From Aalborgiella sp963841045 (lineage in GTDB: Bacteria > Pseudomonadota > Gammaproteobacteria > Burkholderiales > Burkholderiaceae_C), in the NCBI GenBank assembly GCA_963841045.1, contig CAWJBD010000008.1:1-56198 (forward strand): a DNA stretch of 56,198 bases. Direction: 5' to 3'. Shown here one piece after another: positions 8,384 to 16,892 of this stretch; positions within the stretch are counted from its first letter, which is position 1, and every line of letters starts with the position of its first letter. Below the pieces are notes generated by a model. The model saw only the letters and a program-made list of their open reading frames with translations, searched no databases and was not told the origin of the DNA. The position numbers and the translations under genes are program-made.

Positions 8384-8995
8384 TTACACCTCACGCAAAT
8401 CCATCACCGCTTGCCTTGCACGGTCTAAAAACGCCCTGCGGTCTTCGCCATCCTCAACTTGCATGGGCGCCCCAAATGTGACCGAGCACAATACCGGCAC
8501 CGGCACGTATTCGCCTTTTGGCATCACGCGCTGGATGTTGTTGATCCAAGTGGGAATCAGCACCACATGCGGAAACTTCAGCGCCAAGTTATACAAACCC
8601 GATTTGAATGGCAACGGGTCTTGCTGTTGGCCACGCATGCCTTCTGGAAAGATGATGATGGAGTCGCCACTGTCTAAAGCCTGCATCAGTGGCAGCAAGG
8701 GGTCTTCCGCTTCACTGCGGTCACGCACCACATAGACGACGTTAAATACTTTGGTCGTAATCCATTGGCGCAGCGGTGTTTTGGTCCAATAGTCTTTGGC
8801 AGCGGCCGCGCGTGTCACGCTGCGCAGTTCTTTGGGCAATGCCGCCCAAATCATCACCAAGTCGGCATTGCTTTGGTGGTTGGCAAAGTAAATGCGTTGC
8901 TCCGCTTTAGGTGGGCAGCCATACCAACGCGCCTGTGAACCCGTCAATAAACGGATCAAACCCAGAAGGATGGTGCTGACAATTTGAGCAAGCAT
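8384..8995 (-). CDS. plsC: 1-acylglycerol-3-phosphate acyltransferase
   Basis: A 203-residue PlsC-family enzyme that adds the second acyl chain to lysophosphatidic acid at the inner membrane. The catalytic HX4D motif is NHQSNAD (His40, Asp45), and the FPEG substrate motif is at 116-119. The N-terminal 20 residues are hydrophobic and probably anchor it. It is followed directly by cdsA, so the pair makes phosphatidic acid and then CDP-diacylglycerol. It diverges from the ABC operon at 9061, with a 65-base shared promoter region. Confidence 0.88.
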   Translation of the reverse strand: MLAQIVSTILLGLIRLLTGSQARWYGCPPKAEQRIYFANHQSNADLVMIWAALPKELRSVTRAAAAKDYWTKTPLRQWITTKVFNVVYVVRDRSEAEDPLLPLMQALDSGDSIIIFPEGMRGQQQDPLPFKSGLYNLALKFPHVVLIPTWINNIQRVMPKGEYVPVPVLCSVTFGAPMQVEDGEDRRAFLDRARQAVMDLREV

Positions 8996-9001
8996 GGCGC
9001 G

Positions 9002-9014
9002 ATAATAGAATTAT
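9002..9014 (+). promoter_or_regulatory. Candidate operator palindrome (possible Zur-type site)
   Basis: ATAAT at 9002-9006 and ATTAT at 9010-9014 form a perfect AT-rich inverted repeat with a 3-base centre, 47 bases upstream of the ABC ATPase start. Zur boxes are AT-rich palindromes of this kind, and the downstream operon looks metal-related. The match is short and could be chance. Confidence 0.25.
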
Positions 9015-9060
9015 ACGTTAATTCTGCTGTCAATTTGTACGCCATGTTTTGCCTACGTTA

Positions 9061-9771
9061 ATGATCCATACCCAAGCTCTCCGCTACACCTACCCCAACA
9101 GCAAAACCACACTGCATTTTGCCGACGTGCGCGTGGCACAGGGTGGGACATTGGTGTTGCGCGGACCATCGGGTTCGGGTAAATCGACTTGGCTTGCGCT
9201 GGTCGCTGGCTTGATGACAGCGCAAAGCGGTGATTTGATTGTGGCGGGTCAACAATTGAATGCGCTGGCGCACGCCGCACGCGATGCTTGGCGTGCCAAG
9301 CACATTGGATTTTTGCCACAGCGTTTGCATCTGAGTGAGGCCTTGAGTGTGGCTGACAATTTGGCACTGCCCTACTTTGCCGCTGGCTTGCCAATGAACG
9401 CAGCAGCGCAATTGCATGTGGCGACCACACTTGAATCCCTTGGTATTGCAGAGCTAGACCAACGCAAACCCAGTGAACTATCAGGTGGTCAAGCGCAGCG
9501 CGTGGCGTTGGCGCGGGCGGTGCTGTTAAACCCCAAAGTGATTCTGGCCGATGAACCCACCGCCAGTTTGGACGACGATAACGCCCATGCGGCCTTGAAC
9601 TTGTTGCAAGCAACTGCCAAGCGACTCAACGCAACATTGCTAATCGCCACGCATGATGCGCGAGTGATGCAGCAGCTAAGCCATGCTGAAACACTGTTGT
9701 TCTCAAAAAATAGTGATGAAATTGGCCTAAATCCGGCGTATTCATTGCCTAAGGTGCTATTAAATGTATAG
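9061..9771 (+). CDS. ABC transporter ATP-binding protein (LolD/MacB type, metal-operon member)
   Basis: A 236-residue ATPase that powers the FtsX-like permease encoded next. Walker A GPSGSGKS is at 35-42, the signature LSGGQ at 140-144, Walker B VILADEP at about 158-164, and a switch His lies in ATHD. I prefer the ATG at 9061 over a TTG four codons earlier. The last 15 codons and the TAG stop are supplied by repeat copy R2 (9724-9773), so the natural C-terminus may have differed. Gene order resembles the zinc-responsive Pseudomonas aeruginosa PA4063-PA4066 operon, as I recall it, which would make this the PA4064 counterpart. Confidence 0.85.
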   Translation: MIHTQALRYTYPNSKTTLHFADVRVAQGGTLVLRGPSGSGKSTWLALVAGLMTAQSGDLIVAGQQLNALAHAARDAWRAKHIGFLPQRLHLSEALSVADNLALPYFAAGLPMNAAAQLHVATTLESLGIAELDQRKPSELSGGQAQRVALARAVLLNPKVILADEPTASLDDDNAHAALNLLQATAKRLNATLLIATHDARVMQQLSHAETLLFSKNSDEIGLNPAYSLPKVLLNV

Positions 9772-9773
9772 CA
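9724..9773 (+). repeat. Repeat family copy R2 at an ATPase/permease gene junction
   Basis: Plus-strand copy GGCC...CCGGCGTATTCATTGCC followed by the TGCTATTAAATGTATAGCA arm. It encodes the last residues and stop of the ABC ATPase. It also carries an AAGGTG ribosome-site-like sequence (9751-9756) and the ATG (9764) of the permease. Confidence 0.85.
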
Positions 9774-10984
9774 TTATGCAAACCATCACACTGGCATTCA
9801 AATACCTATGGTCGCGACCATTGGCGGCGAGTTTGAACATTTTGTTGTTGGCTTTGGGTTTGGCATCCATCACTTTGGTGCTCTTGGTCAGCCGTCAAAT
9901 TGACAGCGCATTTGAACGTGATTTGCAAGGCATCGATGTGGTGGTGGGCGCCAAAGGCAGCCCCATGCAATTGATCTTGGCTGGGGTGTTTCACATCGAT
10001 ACGCCGGCGGGCAATGTGCCACTGGCTGAAATCAAAGCCTTGCAAAAAAACCCTGCAGTGGCCAAACTGATTCCCATCAGCGTGGGTGACAGTTTCAGAG
10101 GCTTTCGCATTGTGGGTACTGACCACAGCTATGCTGCTCACTACGATGCCACATTGGCACAAGGCCAGCTTTGGCAACAGCCCATGCAAGCTGTGTTGGG
10201 TGCCGATGTCGCTACACAAACCGGCATGAAAGTGGGCGATACATTCATTGGCTCACACGGCTTGGGGCAAGAAGGCCATGCGCATGGCAACACCCCCTAT
10301 ACCGTGAGTGGCGTGATGACGCCCTGCGCGTGCGTGCTGGACCGTTTGATTTTGACCGCCACCGAATCGGTTTGGCAAGTGCATGAAAAAGCCATTGAGG
10401 GCGATACACCACTGGATGCTGCCGATAAAAAAGCCATTGCGGATGAGCGCGAAATCACCTTGGCACTCATCAGTTACAACAGCCCCTTGGCGGCGGTCAG
10501 TTTTCCGCGTTTGGTCAATACCACCACCAATATGCAAGCGGCAGCGCCTGCGGTTGAAATTACCCGCTTGCTGCGCATGGTGGGTGTGGGTACCGATGTG
10601 CTGCGCGGTTTTGGCTGGGTGCTGTTGCTGACCGCAGGTTTGAGCGTGTTCATCGCCTTGTGGAACGCTGTGCGTGAACGTAAAGCCGATTTGGCCATGC
10701 TGCGCATGTTGGGTGCCAGCCCCAGCAAAGTGGCAGGACTTTTGTTGGCAGAAGCCTTGTGTTTGGCGCTGTTGGCCGCCATTTTGGGATTGTGTTTGGG
10801 GCACCTCTTGACACATGGTGTAGGCTGGTTGTTGCAAGCAGACCAGTCTTTGCCCATCACAGGATGGATTTGGCTGCAAGCCGAATGGGCGATACCTGCT
10901 TTGGCAGCTGTAGTGGCTGTCATCGCTGCCCTTATGCCTGCTGTGGCTGCTTACCGTGTCGATGTGCAGCAGCTGCTGAAGTGA
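9764..10984 (+). CDS. FtsX-like ABC permease (MacB type, metal-operon member)
   Basis: A 406-residue inner-membrane permease: one N-terminal span (about 20-40), a large periplasmic MacB-type domain (about 45-280), then three C-terminal spans with the FtsX pattern ALWNAVRERKADLAMLRMLG. A periplasmic Cys pair (MTPCACVLD) and a His-rich loop (GLGQEGHAHG) fit metal-related relatives. The start at 9764 has AAGGTG eight bases upstream; the ATG at 9776 is an alternative. It forms a LolCDE/MacB-like transporter with the preceding ATPase. By analogy with PA4065 it may load or unload a metal-binding lipoprotein or metallophore; substrate unknown. Confidence 0.8.
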   Translation: MYSIMQTITLAFKYLWSRPLAASLNILLLALGLASITLVLLVSRQIDSAFERDLQGIDVVVGAKGSPMQLILAGVFHIDTPAGNVPLAEIKALQKNPAVAKLIPISVGDSFRGFRIVGTDHSYAAHYDATLAQGQLWQQPMQAVLGADVATQTGMKVGDTFIGSHGLGQEGHAHGNTPYTVSGVMTPCACVLDRLILTATESVWQVHEKAIEGDTPLDAADKKAIADEREITLALISYNSPLAAVSFPRLVNTTTNMQAAAPAVEITRLLRMVGVGTDVLRGFGWVLLLTAGLSVFIALWNAVRERKADLAMLRMLGASPSKVAGLLLAEALCLALLAAILGLCLGHLLTHGVGWLLQADQSLPITGWIWLQAEWAIPALAAVVAVIAALMPAVAAYRVDVQQLLK

Positions 10985-11047
10985 TTTATATTTTGAGCAT
11001 ATTGATTAGGATTTTTAGGTTTTAGTTTTAACTTTTGGAGAATGACC

Positions 11048-11301
11048 ATGAAACACTTGATTAACTTTTCGCACTTTTAATTGGCGCTGCAGCCATCACA
11101 TCTGCCATTGCCGCGACAGACCACAGCGACAAAGAACGCAAAGAAGACATTGCCCGCCACCGTGCCATGGCAACCGCGCACGAAAATGCGGCCAAATGTT
11201 TGGAAGCCAAAAAAGATGAAGCCACTTGCAACAAAGAACTGCAGGCCGCTTGCAAAGGCTTGGCCATTGGCAAATACTGCGGCATGAAGCATGAGCATTA
11301 A
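11048..11301 (+). CDS. Small exported four-Cys protein, frame-split
   Basis: The start at 11048 (MKHLINF) opens a signal peptide whose hydrophobic core ALLIGAAAITSAIAA is reached by one frame change in the CTTTTCG stretch at 11064-11070. Cleavage is likely near AIAA. The mature part of about 60 residues is charged, with four Cys (KCLE, ATCN, AACK, KYCG) spaced as in small disulfide-bonded helical proteins, and it ends MKHEH. It sits between the permease and the DUF3299 gene on the same strand, so it probably shares the operon's role. I know no name for the family. Confidence 0.5.
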
Positions 11302-11828
11302 AATAATCGCCATTTTGCTATCGGTCTGCGTGGCTGCAATGGCCAGCGCACAACTGAGCTCGCCCATGCCTGGCACAGCCCCCGCCAAATCGACATCAGA
11401 GCACTTTACCAGCAGGTACAGGCGCGGGTGTGCACAGCCCCAACAGCCCTTTCAAACCCCTGCCCGAACGCAATGACGTGCTGCCGTGGGCGATGCTGAC
11501 CGATGTCAAAACCAAGGTCAATAAAGGCGCTATCACCCCCGTTTTCAACGCCAGCCAATTGGCGCTGAACCAACGCAGCCAGCGTGTGCAAGGTTTCATG
11601 ATGCCGCTGGGACCAGGCGAAAAGCAAAAGCATTTTTTGCTCAGCAGCGTGCCCCTCAATTGCGGTTTTTGCACCCCAGGCGGACCTGAAAGCATGGTGG
11701 AAGTAAAAACCAAAACCCCTGTGAAATACAGCATGGAACCGGTGGTGGTGGAAGGCCCGTTTCAAGTGCTGTTGAACGACCCGCTGGGTGTGTATTACCG
11801 CATGACAGATGCCGTCGCAGTGAAATAA
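11291..11828 (+). CDS. DUF3299 periplasmic protein, frame-split
   Basis: It begins at 11291, overlapping the end of the small Cys protein by 11 bases. It has a signal peptide (IIAILLSVCVAAMASAQ) cleaved near residue 21. A frame change near 11400-11405 joins STSEH to LPAGTGAGVHSPNSP and the DUF3299 body, which contains GFMMPLGPGEKQKHFLLS and PLNCGFCTPGGPESMV with its Cys pair. The merged length is about 178 residues. DUF3299 proteins are periplasmic, and in Pseudomonas one (PA4066) is encoded with a similar ABC pair in a zinc-responsive operon. Function in metal handling is inferred. Confidence 0.75.
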
Positions 11829-11853
11829 AACTGTGAAGTAAGATCGACCGATT

Positions 11854-12192
11854 ATGAAATATGTGCTGATTCTGTGCCTGTTGCTGAGCCAAACCTTGGG
11901 TTTGGTGCACAGCATTGAACACGCGCAGCACCACAGCAAACCAGTAACTGTTCAAGCTACTCATCAGGCAGACGCTGACCATAACGATTTATTCGCAGGT
12001 CACAATGAAGAAACCACGTGCCAGCTGTATGACCAACTCAGTTTAGGTGGCGCACTGGTGGGCAATGTTGCCACACTGTCGCAAGCAGCACCCGAATCCC
12101 TGCACTTGACCAGTGTCGGCCAATGCAACTACACGCATCAACGCTCGTTGGTGCAGGCCCGCGCACCGCCGGCCGTTTTGCTCGTTTCTTAA
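11854..12192 (+). CDS. Small His-rich exported protein upstream of TonB receptor
   Basis: A 112-residue protein with a signal peptide (LILCLLLSQTLGLVHS). The mature N-terminal half is rich in His (HSIEHAQHHSK, then HQADADHND), which suits metal binding. It continues to CQLYDQLSLGGALVG, a pattern shared with small proteins placed before ZnuD-like receptors in Betaproteobacteria (DUF2946-like; my recollection). It lies 25 bases after the DUF3299 gene and 77 bases before the receptor. A periplasmic metal-binding role is likely but unproven. Confidence 0.6.
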   Translation: MKYVLILCLLLSQTLGLVHSIEHAQHHSKPVTVQATHQADADHNDLFAGHNEETTCQLYDQLSLGGALVGNVATLSQAAPESLHLTSVGQCNYTHQRSLVQARAPPAVLLVS

Positions 12193-12269
12193 CTCCCTTT
12201 TTCACACTTGCACCTTGCAGCATGGTTTGCAGGGTGCTTGCTGCTTTTTCAAAATTTTTAGGACTTTAC

Positions 12270-14408
12270 ATGATGAACATTACATCTCGCCACCTCTATT
12301 GCCATTCATTTGGGCATACTTTTGGCCGATCATTCCGAATGCATGCGGTATCCATTGCTGTGGCAACTCTGAGCTTTTCGGCACAACATGCGTTAGCACA
12401 AACGTCAAGCCAAGGACAACTCAAAGAAGTTGTGGTCACAGGCAACCCACTGGGAGCAACCCAAATCATCGCACCCACTTCTACCCTATCGGGCGACGCA
12501 CTGACCTTGCGTGCCAAGGCCACTTTGGGTGAAACGCTGGACACTTTGCCGGGTGTCAGCAGCACTTATTTTGGCCCCAACGCAAGCCGCCCTATCATTC
12601 GCGGCTTGGATGGAGACCGTATCCGCGTGTTGCAAAACAGCGCTTCCAACATGGACGCATCAGCTTTGAGTTTTGACCACGCTGTACCGAACGACCCTAT
12701 CAGCATTGAACGCGTCGAAGTCTTGCGCGGTGCAGCCGCTTTGCAATACGGTGGCAGCGCTGTGGGTGGTGTAGTGAATGTGATTGACAACCGCATCCCA
12801 TCTGAATCGCAATTCGATGCCAAAGGCGGTGTTTCCGGCAAAGCCGATTTGGGTTATGCCACGGGTAATAAAGAAAAATCAGGTGCCGTTTTAATTGAAG
12901 CGGGTAATAACAAATTTGTCATTCATGCCGATGTATCAGCACGTAAATCAGATGATGTGGCTGTCCCCGTCGAATTGGAATGCACCAAACCTGGCAGACC
13001 AGAATTGGCCAAAAAGATTTGTAACTCTGCCAATGATGTGAAGGGAGCTGCAGTAGGTGGTTCACTGTTATTCGACAAAGCTTATGTGGGAGCTTCATTC
13101 AGCAGTTACCAAAGTGACTATGGCACAGTAGCTGAAGATGAGGTGACGATTGACATGAAATCGACCCGATTGGCGATTGAAGGTGAGCTGCGCAATTTAG
13201 GTGGTTTCATCACCGGCGTGAAAGGTCAATTGAGCCAAACCGATTACAAACACACCGAGTTTGAAGGCGATGAAGCTGGCACAGTCTTTAAAAACAAGGG
13301 CACCGATTTTCGCTTGACAGCCAAACACGCCAAATTGGGCGGCTTTGAAGGTGTGGTGGGCTTGCAAACAGAATCCACGCGCTTTTCTGCCGATGGCGCT
13401 GAATCTTTTGCACCCTACAGCAAAACAACGCAAACCGCACTCTATGTGGTGGAAGAAATGCCGACTGCTTGGGGCAAAATCAGCATGGGTGCACGCACAG
13501 AAAAAGTAAAGGTCACATCAGAGGGCAATGCTGGCGCTGCCAACCCGGACAACTTTCCACCCGGTAGTCGCAGTTTCAGTCCCAATAGTTTTGCACTGGG
13601 TGCTCTGGTTAAGCTGTCACCGGCTTGGCAGCTCACATCCAACATTGCACACACCCAACGTGCACCCAAGGACTACGAACTCTATGCCAACGGCCCGCAC
13701 ATCGCCACCGCTGCATGGGAAACCGGTAACAGCAATTTAGGCTTAGAAAAATCCAACAGTTTGGATGTGGGCATTGCCTTTAAAGAAGGCGCTCACAAAT
13801 TTGCTTTTAACGCCTACACCAGCCAGTTCTCCAACTACATTGGCTTGGATTCAACGGGCAATACGCGAAGCAGCGAAGGCGAATTCAACCCTGCCGAAGA
13901 TGGCTTGACCGACACCGTGTACAGCGGTGTGCGGGCACGTTTCACCGGCTTTGAAGCCAGTGGCACAGTACGGGTGTTGGGAACTGGTGGATTCTCGCAA
14001 GCCATTGGGCCTGGCCACTCGCTGGACATTGATTGGCGTGCTGATGCCGTGCGTGCAACCAATTTGACAACGGGTCAAGCGCTGCCGCGCATTGCACCTT
14101 TGCGCGTGGGCGCAACTGCGGTTTTGACCGCAGGTCGCTTTGGCGCGCGCTTGGGCTTTGACCACGCTACGGCGCAAAACCGCGTGCCCGATGTGGGACA
14201 AATGGCAACGCCTGCTTACACGCTTTGGAACGCAGCCCTGACTTACAAAATGAAAGCAGGACCATCGCAGCTGACATGGTTTGCCAAGATTGACAATTTG
14301 ACGAACAAGCTTGCCTACAGCGCCTCGTCTATCTTGACCACCACAGCATTTCCAAAAGCGCCACTACCCGGTCGCAGCTTGAAAGTGGGTTTGCAAGTTA
14401 CTTTCTAA
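12270..14408 (+). CDS. TonB-dependent outer-membrane receptor, ZnuD-like
   Basis: A 712-residue receptor. I chose ATG 12270 (MMNITSRH). A signal peptide follows later (MHAVSIAVATLSFSAQHALA), so an internal start near 12342 is possible. A TonB box LKEVVVTG is followed by the plug with RPIIRGLDGDRIRVLQ and ALSFDHAVPNDP, the region that is near-invariant in the zinc receptor ZnuD of Neisseria. A 22-strand barrel and a C-terminal aromatic TF end follow. A loop near residues 235-260 has two Cys (ELECTK, KKICNS), as in ZnuD-type receptors. It ends the metal operon and is followed by a strong hairpin. The substrate is probably zinc. Confidence 0.85.
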   Translation: MMNITSRHLYCHSFGHTFGRSFRMHAVSIAVATLSFSAQHALAQTSSQGQLKEVVVTGNPLGATQIIAPTSTLSGDALTLRAKATLGETLDTLPGVSSTYFGPNASRPIIRGLDGDRIRVLQNSASNMDASALSFDHAVPNDPISIERVEVLRGAAALQYGGSAVGGVVNVIDNRIPSESQFDAKGGVSGKADLGYATGNKEKSGAVLIEAGNNKFVIHADVSARKSDDVAVPVELECTKPGRPELAKKICNSANDVKGAAVGGSLLFDKAYVGASFSSYQSDYGTVAEDEVTIDMKSTRLAIEGELRNLGGFITGVKGQLSQTDYKHTEFEGDEAGTVFKNKGTDFRLTAKHAKLGGFEGVVGLQTESTRFSADGAESFAPYSKTTQTALYVVEEMPTAWGKISMGARTEKVKVTSEGNAGAANPDNFPPGSRSFSPNSFALGALVKLSPAWQLTSNIAHTQRAPKDYELYANGPHIATAAWETGNSNLGLEKSNSLDVGIAFKEGAHKFAFNAYTSQFSNYIGLDSTGNTRSSEGEFNPAEDGLTDTVYSGVRARFTGFEASGTVRVLGTGGFSQAIGPGHSLDIDWRADAVRATNLTTGQALPRIAPLRVGATAVLTAGRFGARLGFDHATAQNRVPDVGQMATPAYTLWNAALTYKMKAGPSQLTWFAKIDNLTNKLAYSASSILTTTAFPKAPLPGRSLKVGLQVTF

Positions 14409-14428
14409 TCGGCTGTCGTGTGTATTCT

Positions 14429-14465
14429 GTTCAACTTGAGCTTTTTTCTTAGTCTCAAGTTGAAC
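14429..14465. terminator. Bidirectional intrinsic terminator
   Basis: GTTCAACTTGAG (14429-14440) and CTCAAGTTGAAC (14454-14465) form a perfect 12-base stem around a T-rich loop, followed by GGATTTTT. It separates the convergent TonB receptor and amidotransferase genes. Confidence 0.75.
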
Positions 14466-14480
14466 GGATTTTTAGTATCT

Positions 14481-15264
14481 TTAACTGACCAAAGACCCAT
14501 CCACAAACACCTTTAATTCGCCCGGCGCAAAAGCAGTCCAAGCTTCGTTACTGGTCAGAGGTTCGGTCACGATGATGACGAAACGGTCTTCTGGGCCATT
14601 CAATTCTGCCAAGTCGACACGCAGGTCTTCGTCTTTCAAATGAATTTCGCAAAACGGGAAACTGCGTTGCAAATAATGCAGCTTGGTGCTGGCGTGCGCC
14701 CACAAGGGCTTGGCCGTTGCTGAGTAAAAAGTTGAAGGTGCCAAACTTGGCAATTTGCGGTGTCAGTTCGCGCAAGGTCAAGGTCAATTCTGCAACGCTG
14801 GGCGCACTGGCGTGGGACTTGGCCAGCTCTTGCATCAGCCAGCAAAATGCCAGTTCGCTGTCTGTGCTGCCCACAGGTTTGAAGTTGCCATGCAAACGTG
14901 GTGCGTAGTCTTTCAAATCGCCATTGTGGGCAAACACCCAATTGCGTCCCCACAGTTCGCGCACAAAGGGGTGGCTGTTTTCCAGCGACACATCGCCAAC
15001 AGTTGCTTTGCGCACATGCGCCACCACGTTGTGGCTTTTGATGGGGTAGGTTTTGAGCAACTGCGCAATGGCTGAAGTGGCCGCGCTTTCTTTGTCAATA
15101 AAGCAACGCACGCCTTTTCCGGGATTGGCGCCCTCGCCTTCAAAAAACGCAATACCCCAGCCGTCACCGTGGTGATCGGTCGCGCCACCGCGCTGCGAAA
15201 AGCCGGTGAAGCTCATGTTCACGCTGGCGGGCAAGTGGCTGTTCATTCCCAATAATTGGCACAT
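14481..15264 (-). CDS. Class II glutamine amidotransferase (YafJ-like), frame-split
   Basis: The start at 15264 gives MCQLLGMNS, leaving Cys2 as the N-terminal nucleophile after Met removal. Further class II motifs follow: FSQRGGATDHHGDGWGIAFF, VVAHVRKATVG, NSHPF and WVFAHNGDL. A frame change near 14695-14705 joins LSNGQAL to WAHASTKLHYLQR and the end at 14481. The merged product of about 260 residues fits the YafJ/EgtC-type family. It hydrolyses or transfers an amide group, but the physiological substrate of YafJ-like proteins is not known to me. It diverges from slyX with a 30-base gap. Confidence 0.8.
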
Positions 15265-15294
15265 GGTGTTGATTTTATCCTGCACAATAGCGCC

Positions 15295-15531
15295 ATGAAT
15301 GCCACACCAACAGAAAACGCTCTCAACACACTCATTGCGCGCGTTGAAGAACTTGAAATCAAAGCCAGCTTCGCCGACGATGCCATTGATAAACTTGACC
15401 AAGTCATCATTCGCCAGCAACTGCAAATTGATTTACTCATCAAAGAAATCACCGATCTGCGTCAAACCCAATCACAAGACAGCACAAGCACTCCACGCAA
15501 TCTGCGTGATGAGTTGCCGCCGCACTTTTAA
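15295..15531 (+). CDS. slyX: SlyX family coiled-coil protein
   Basis: A 78-residue protein starting MNATPTENALN. It has the SlyX pattern: a heptad-rich helix (RVEELEIKASFADDAIDKLD, then QVIIRQQLQIDLLIKEI) followed by a short disordered tail ending in DELPPHF, the typical LPHY/PPHF-like SlyX end. The role of SlyX is unknown. It starts 30 bases from the divergent amidotransferase and precedes the DUF4010 gene by 25 bases. Confidence 0.85.
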   Translation: MNATPTENALNTLIARVEELEIKASFADDAIDKLDQVIIRQQLQIDLLIKEITDLRQTQSQDSTSTPRNLRDELPPHF

Positions 15532-15556
15532 CTGCCGACTAAAAGTCATTCCACGA

Positions 15557-16811
15557 ATGGATTTATTTGTTAATTCTCAGACCTTGCTTGGGCTTTGTGT
15601 TGCCCTTGGCATTGGTTTGTTGATTGGCGCTGAGCGCGAACGGCGCAAAGACACTCACAAAACGGGTATCGCAGCAGGTATTCGTACTTTTGCGGTGGTT
15701 GCCTTGCTGGGAGCCGTCAGCATATTGCTGGGTGAATATGTGTTTGTGGTCGTCACCTTGGTGGTCGGCGGTTCGGCTTTGCTGGCTTACCGAAACACAA
15801 GCGCACAAGAGCCAGGTTTAACCACCGAACTGTCATTGTTTCTAACCTGCCTTTTAGGCGGTTTAGCCATTCGCGATGCGGCACTCGCGGCTGGCATAGG
15901 GGCGGTATTGGCACTTGCTATTGGCGGCGAGAAACCGCATTCATTATTTCGTGCGCAAAGTGCTGACCGAACAAGAGTTGCACGATGTGATTTTGTTTTC
16001 AGCGGCTGCATTGATTGCTTTGCCCTTGGCACCGAATCGCTTCATGGGACCATTTGATGCGTTCAACCCACATGCAGCGGTGCAAATTATCGTGCTGGTG
16101 ATGGCCATCAGTGCGCTGGGCTACATTGCCATGCGTTTTCTGGGGCCTCGTTTTGGCTTGCCCTTGGCCGGATTTGCCTCTGGTTTTGTGTCCAGCACGG
16201 CAACCATTTTCTCAATGGGTACACGGGTCAGTCAACTTCCGTCGCAAATGCCAGGCGCGGTGGCGGGTGCCGTGCTGTCCTCGATTGCCACCATCATTCA
16301 AATGACAATTGTGATTGCCAGCATTCAACCCTCATTGCTGGCTAATCTAGCAAAGCCCTTGGCATTGGGGGGTCTGGTAGCTTTTATTTACGGTCTGATT
16401 TTTGTGCTTAAAGCGATGAAACAAACCAAACAAACATATGACCAAGACTTGGGGCGTGCTTTTGATTTGAAGACAGCCGTCGGTTTTGCAACCATCATCA
16501 GCTTGGCGATTTTATTTGCTGCTTTTTTGAACAACTGGTTGGGTGTGCAAGGGCTCAACATCAGCACAGCTGCGACTGGTTTGGTTGATGCACACGCTGC
16601 TGCGGTATCCGTCGCGTCCTTGGTATCGGCGCAAAAAATTACCAGCCAGCAAGCGGTATGGCCTGTGTTGATTGGCCTTTCAAGCAACACCCTGATGAAA
16701 GCCATCGTCGCATACAAATCTGGCGGCGTTCAGTATGCAAGCAGAATTGTTCCAGGACTGGTGCTGATGATTGCAGCGGTTTGGGTCGGCGCTTGGTTAA
16801 CACCTACTTAG
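15557..16811 (+). CDS. MgtC/DUF4010 family membrane protein, frame-split
   Basis: The start at 15557 (MDLFVNSQTLLG) opens an MgtC-like N-terminal domain with GLLIGAERERRKDTHKTGIA and several membrane spans. One frame change near 15915-15935 joins GAVLALAI to LLAARNRIHYFVRKVLTEQE and the DUF4010 domain with about seven further spans, ending at 16811. The merged length of about 417 residues matches the family. These are inner-membrane proteins of unknown substrate. The N-terminal domain resembles MgtC, linked to magnesium homeostasis and virulence in other bacteria. Confidence 0.75.
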
Positions 16812-16830
16812 TAAAGTTTTATATAAAATT

Positions 16831-16880
16831 GGCCATTAGCCGGCGTATTGATTGCCTAGATTGCTATTAAATACATAGCA
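16831..16880 (+). repeat. Repeat family copy R3 (intergenic)
   Basis: Plus-strand copy: GGCC then TAGCCGGCGTATTGATTGCC and the TGCTATTAAATACATAGCA arm, lying in the gap between the convergent DUF4010 and priA genes. Confidence 0.85.
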
Positions 16881-16892
16881 CTCTGAAATAAA

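Noticed and set aside
10985..11040. GCATATTGATTAGG after the permease gene as a decayed repeat
   Set aside because: Too short and too diverged; no palindromic arm follows.
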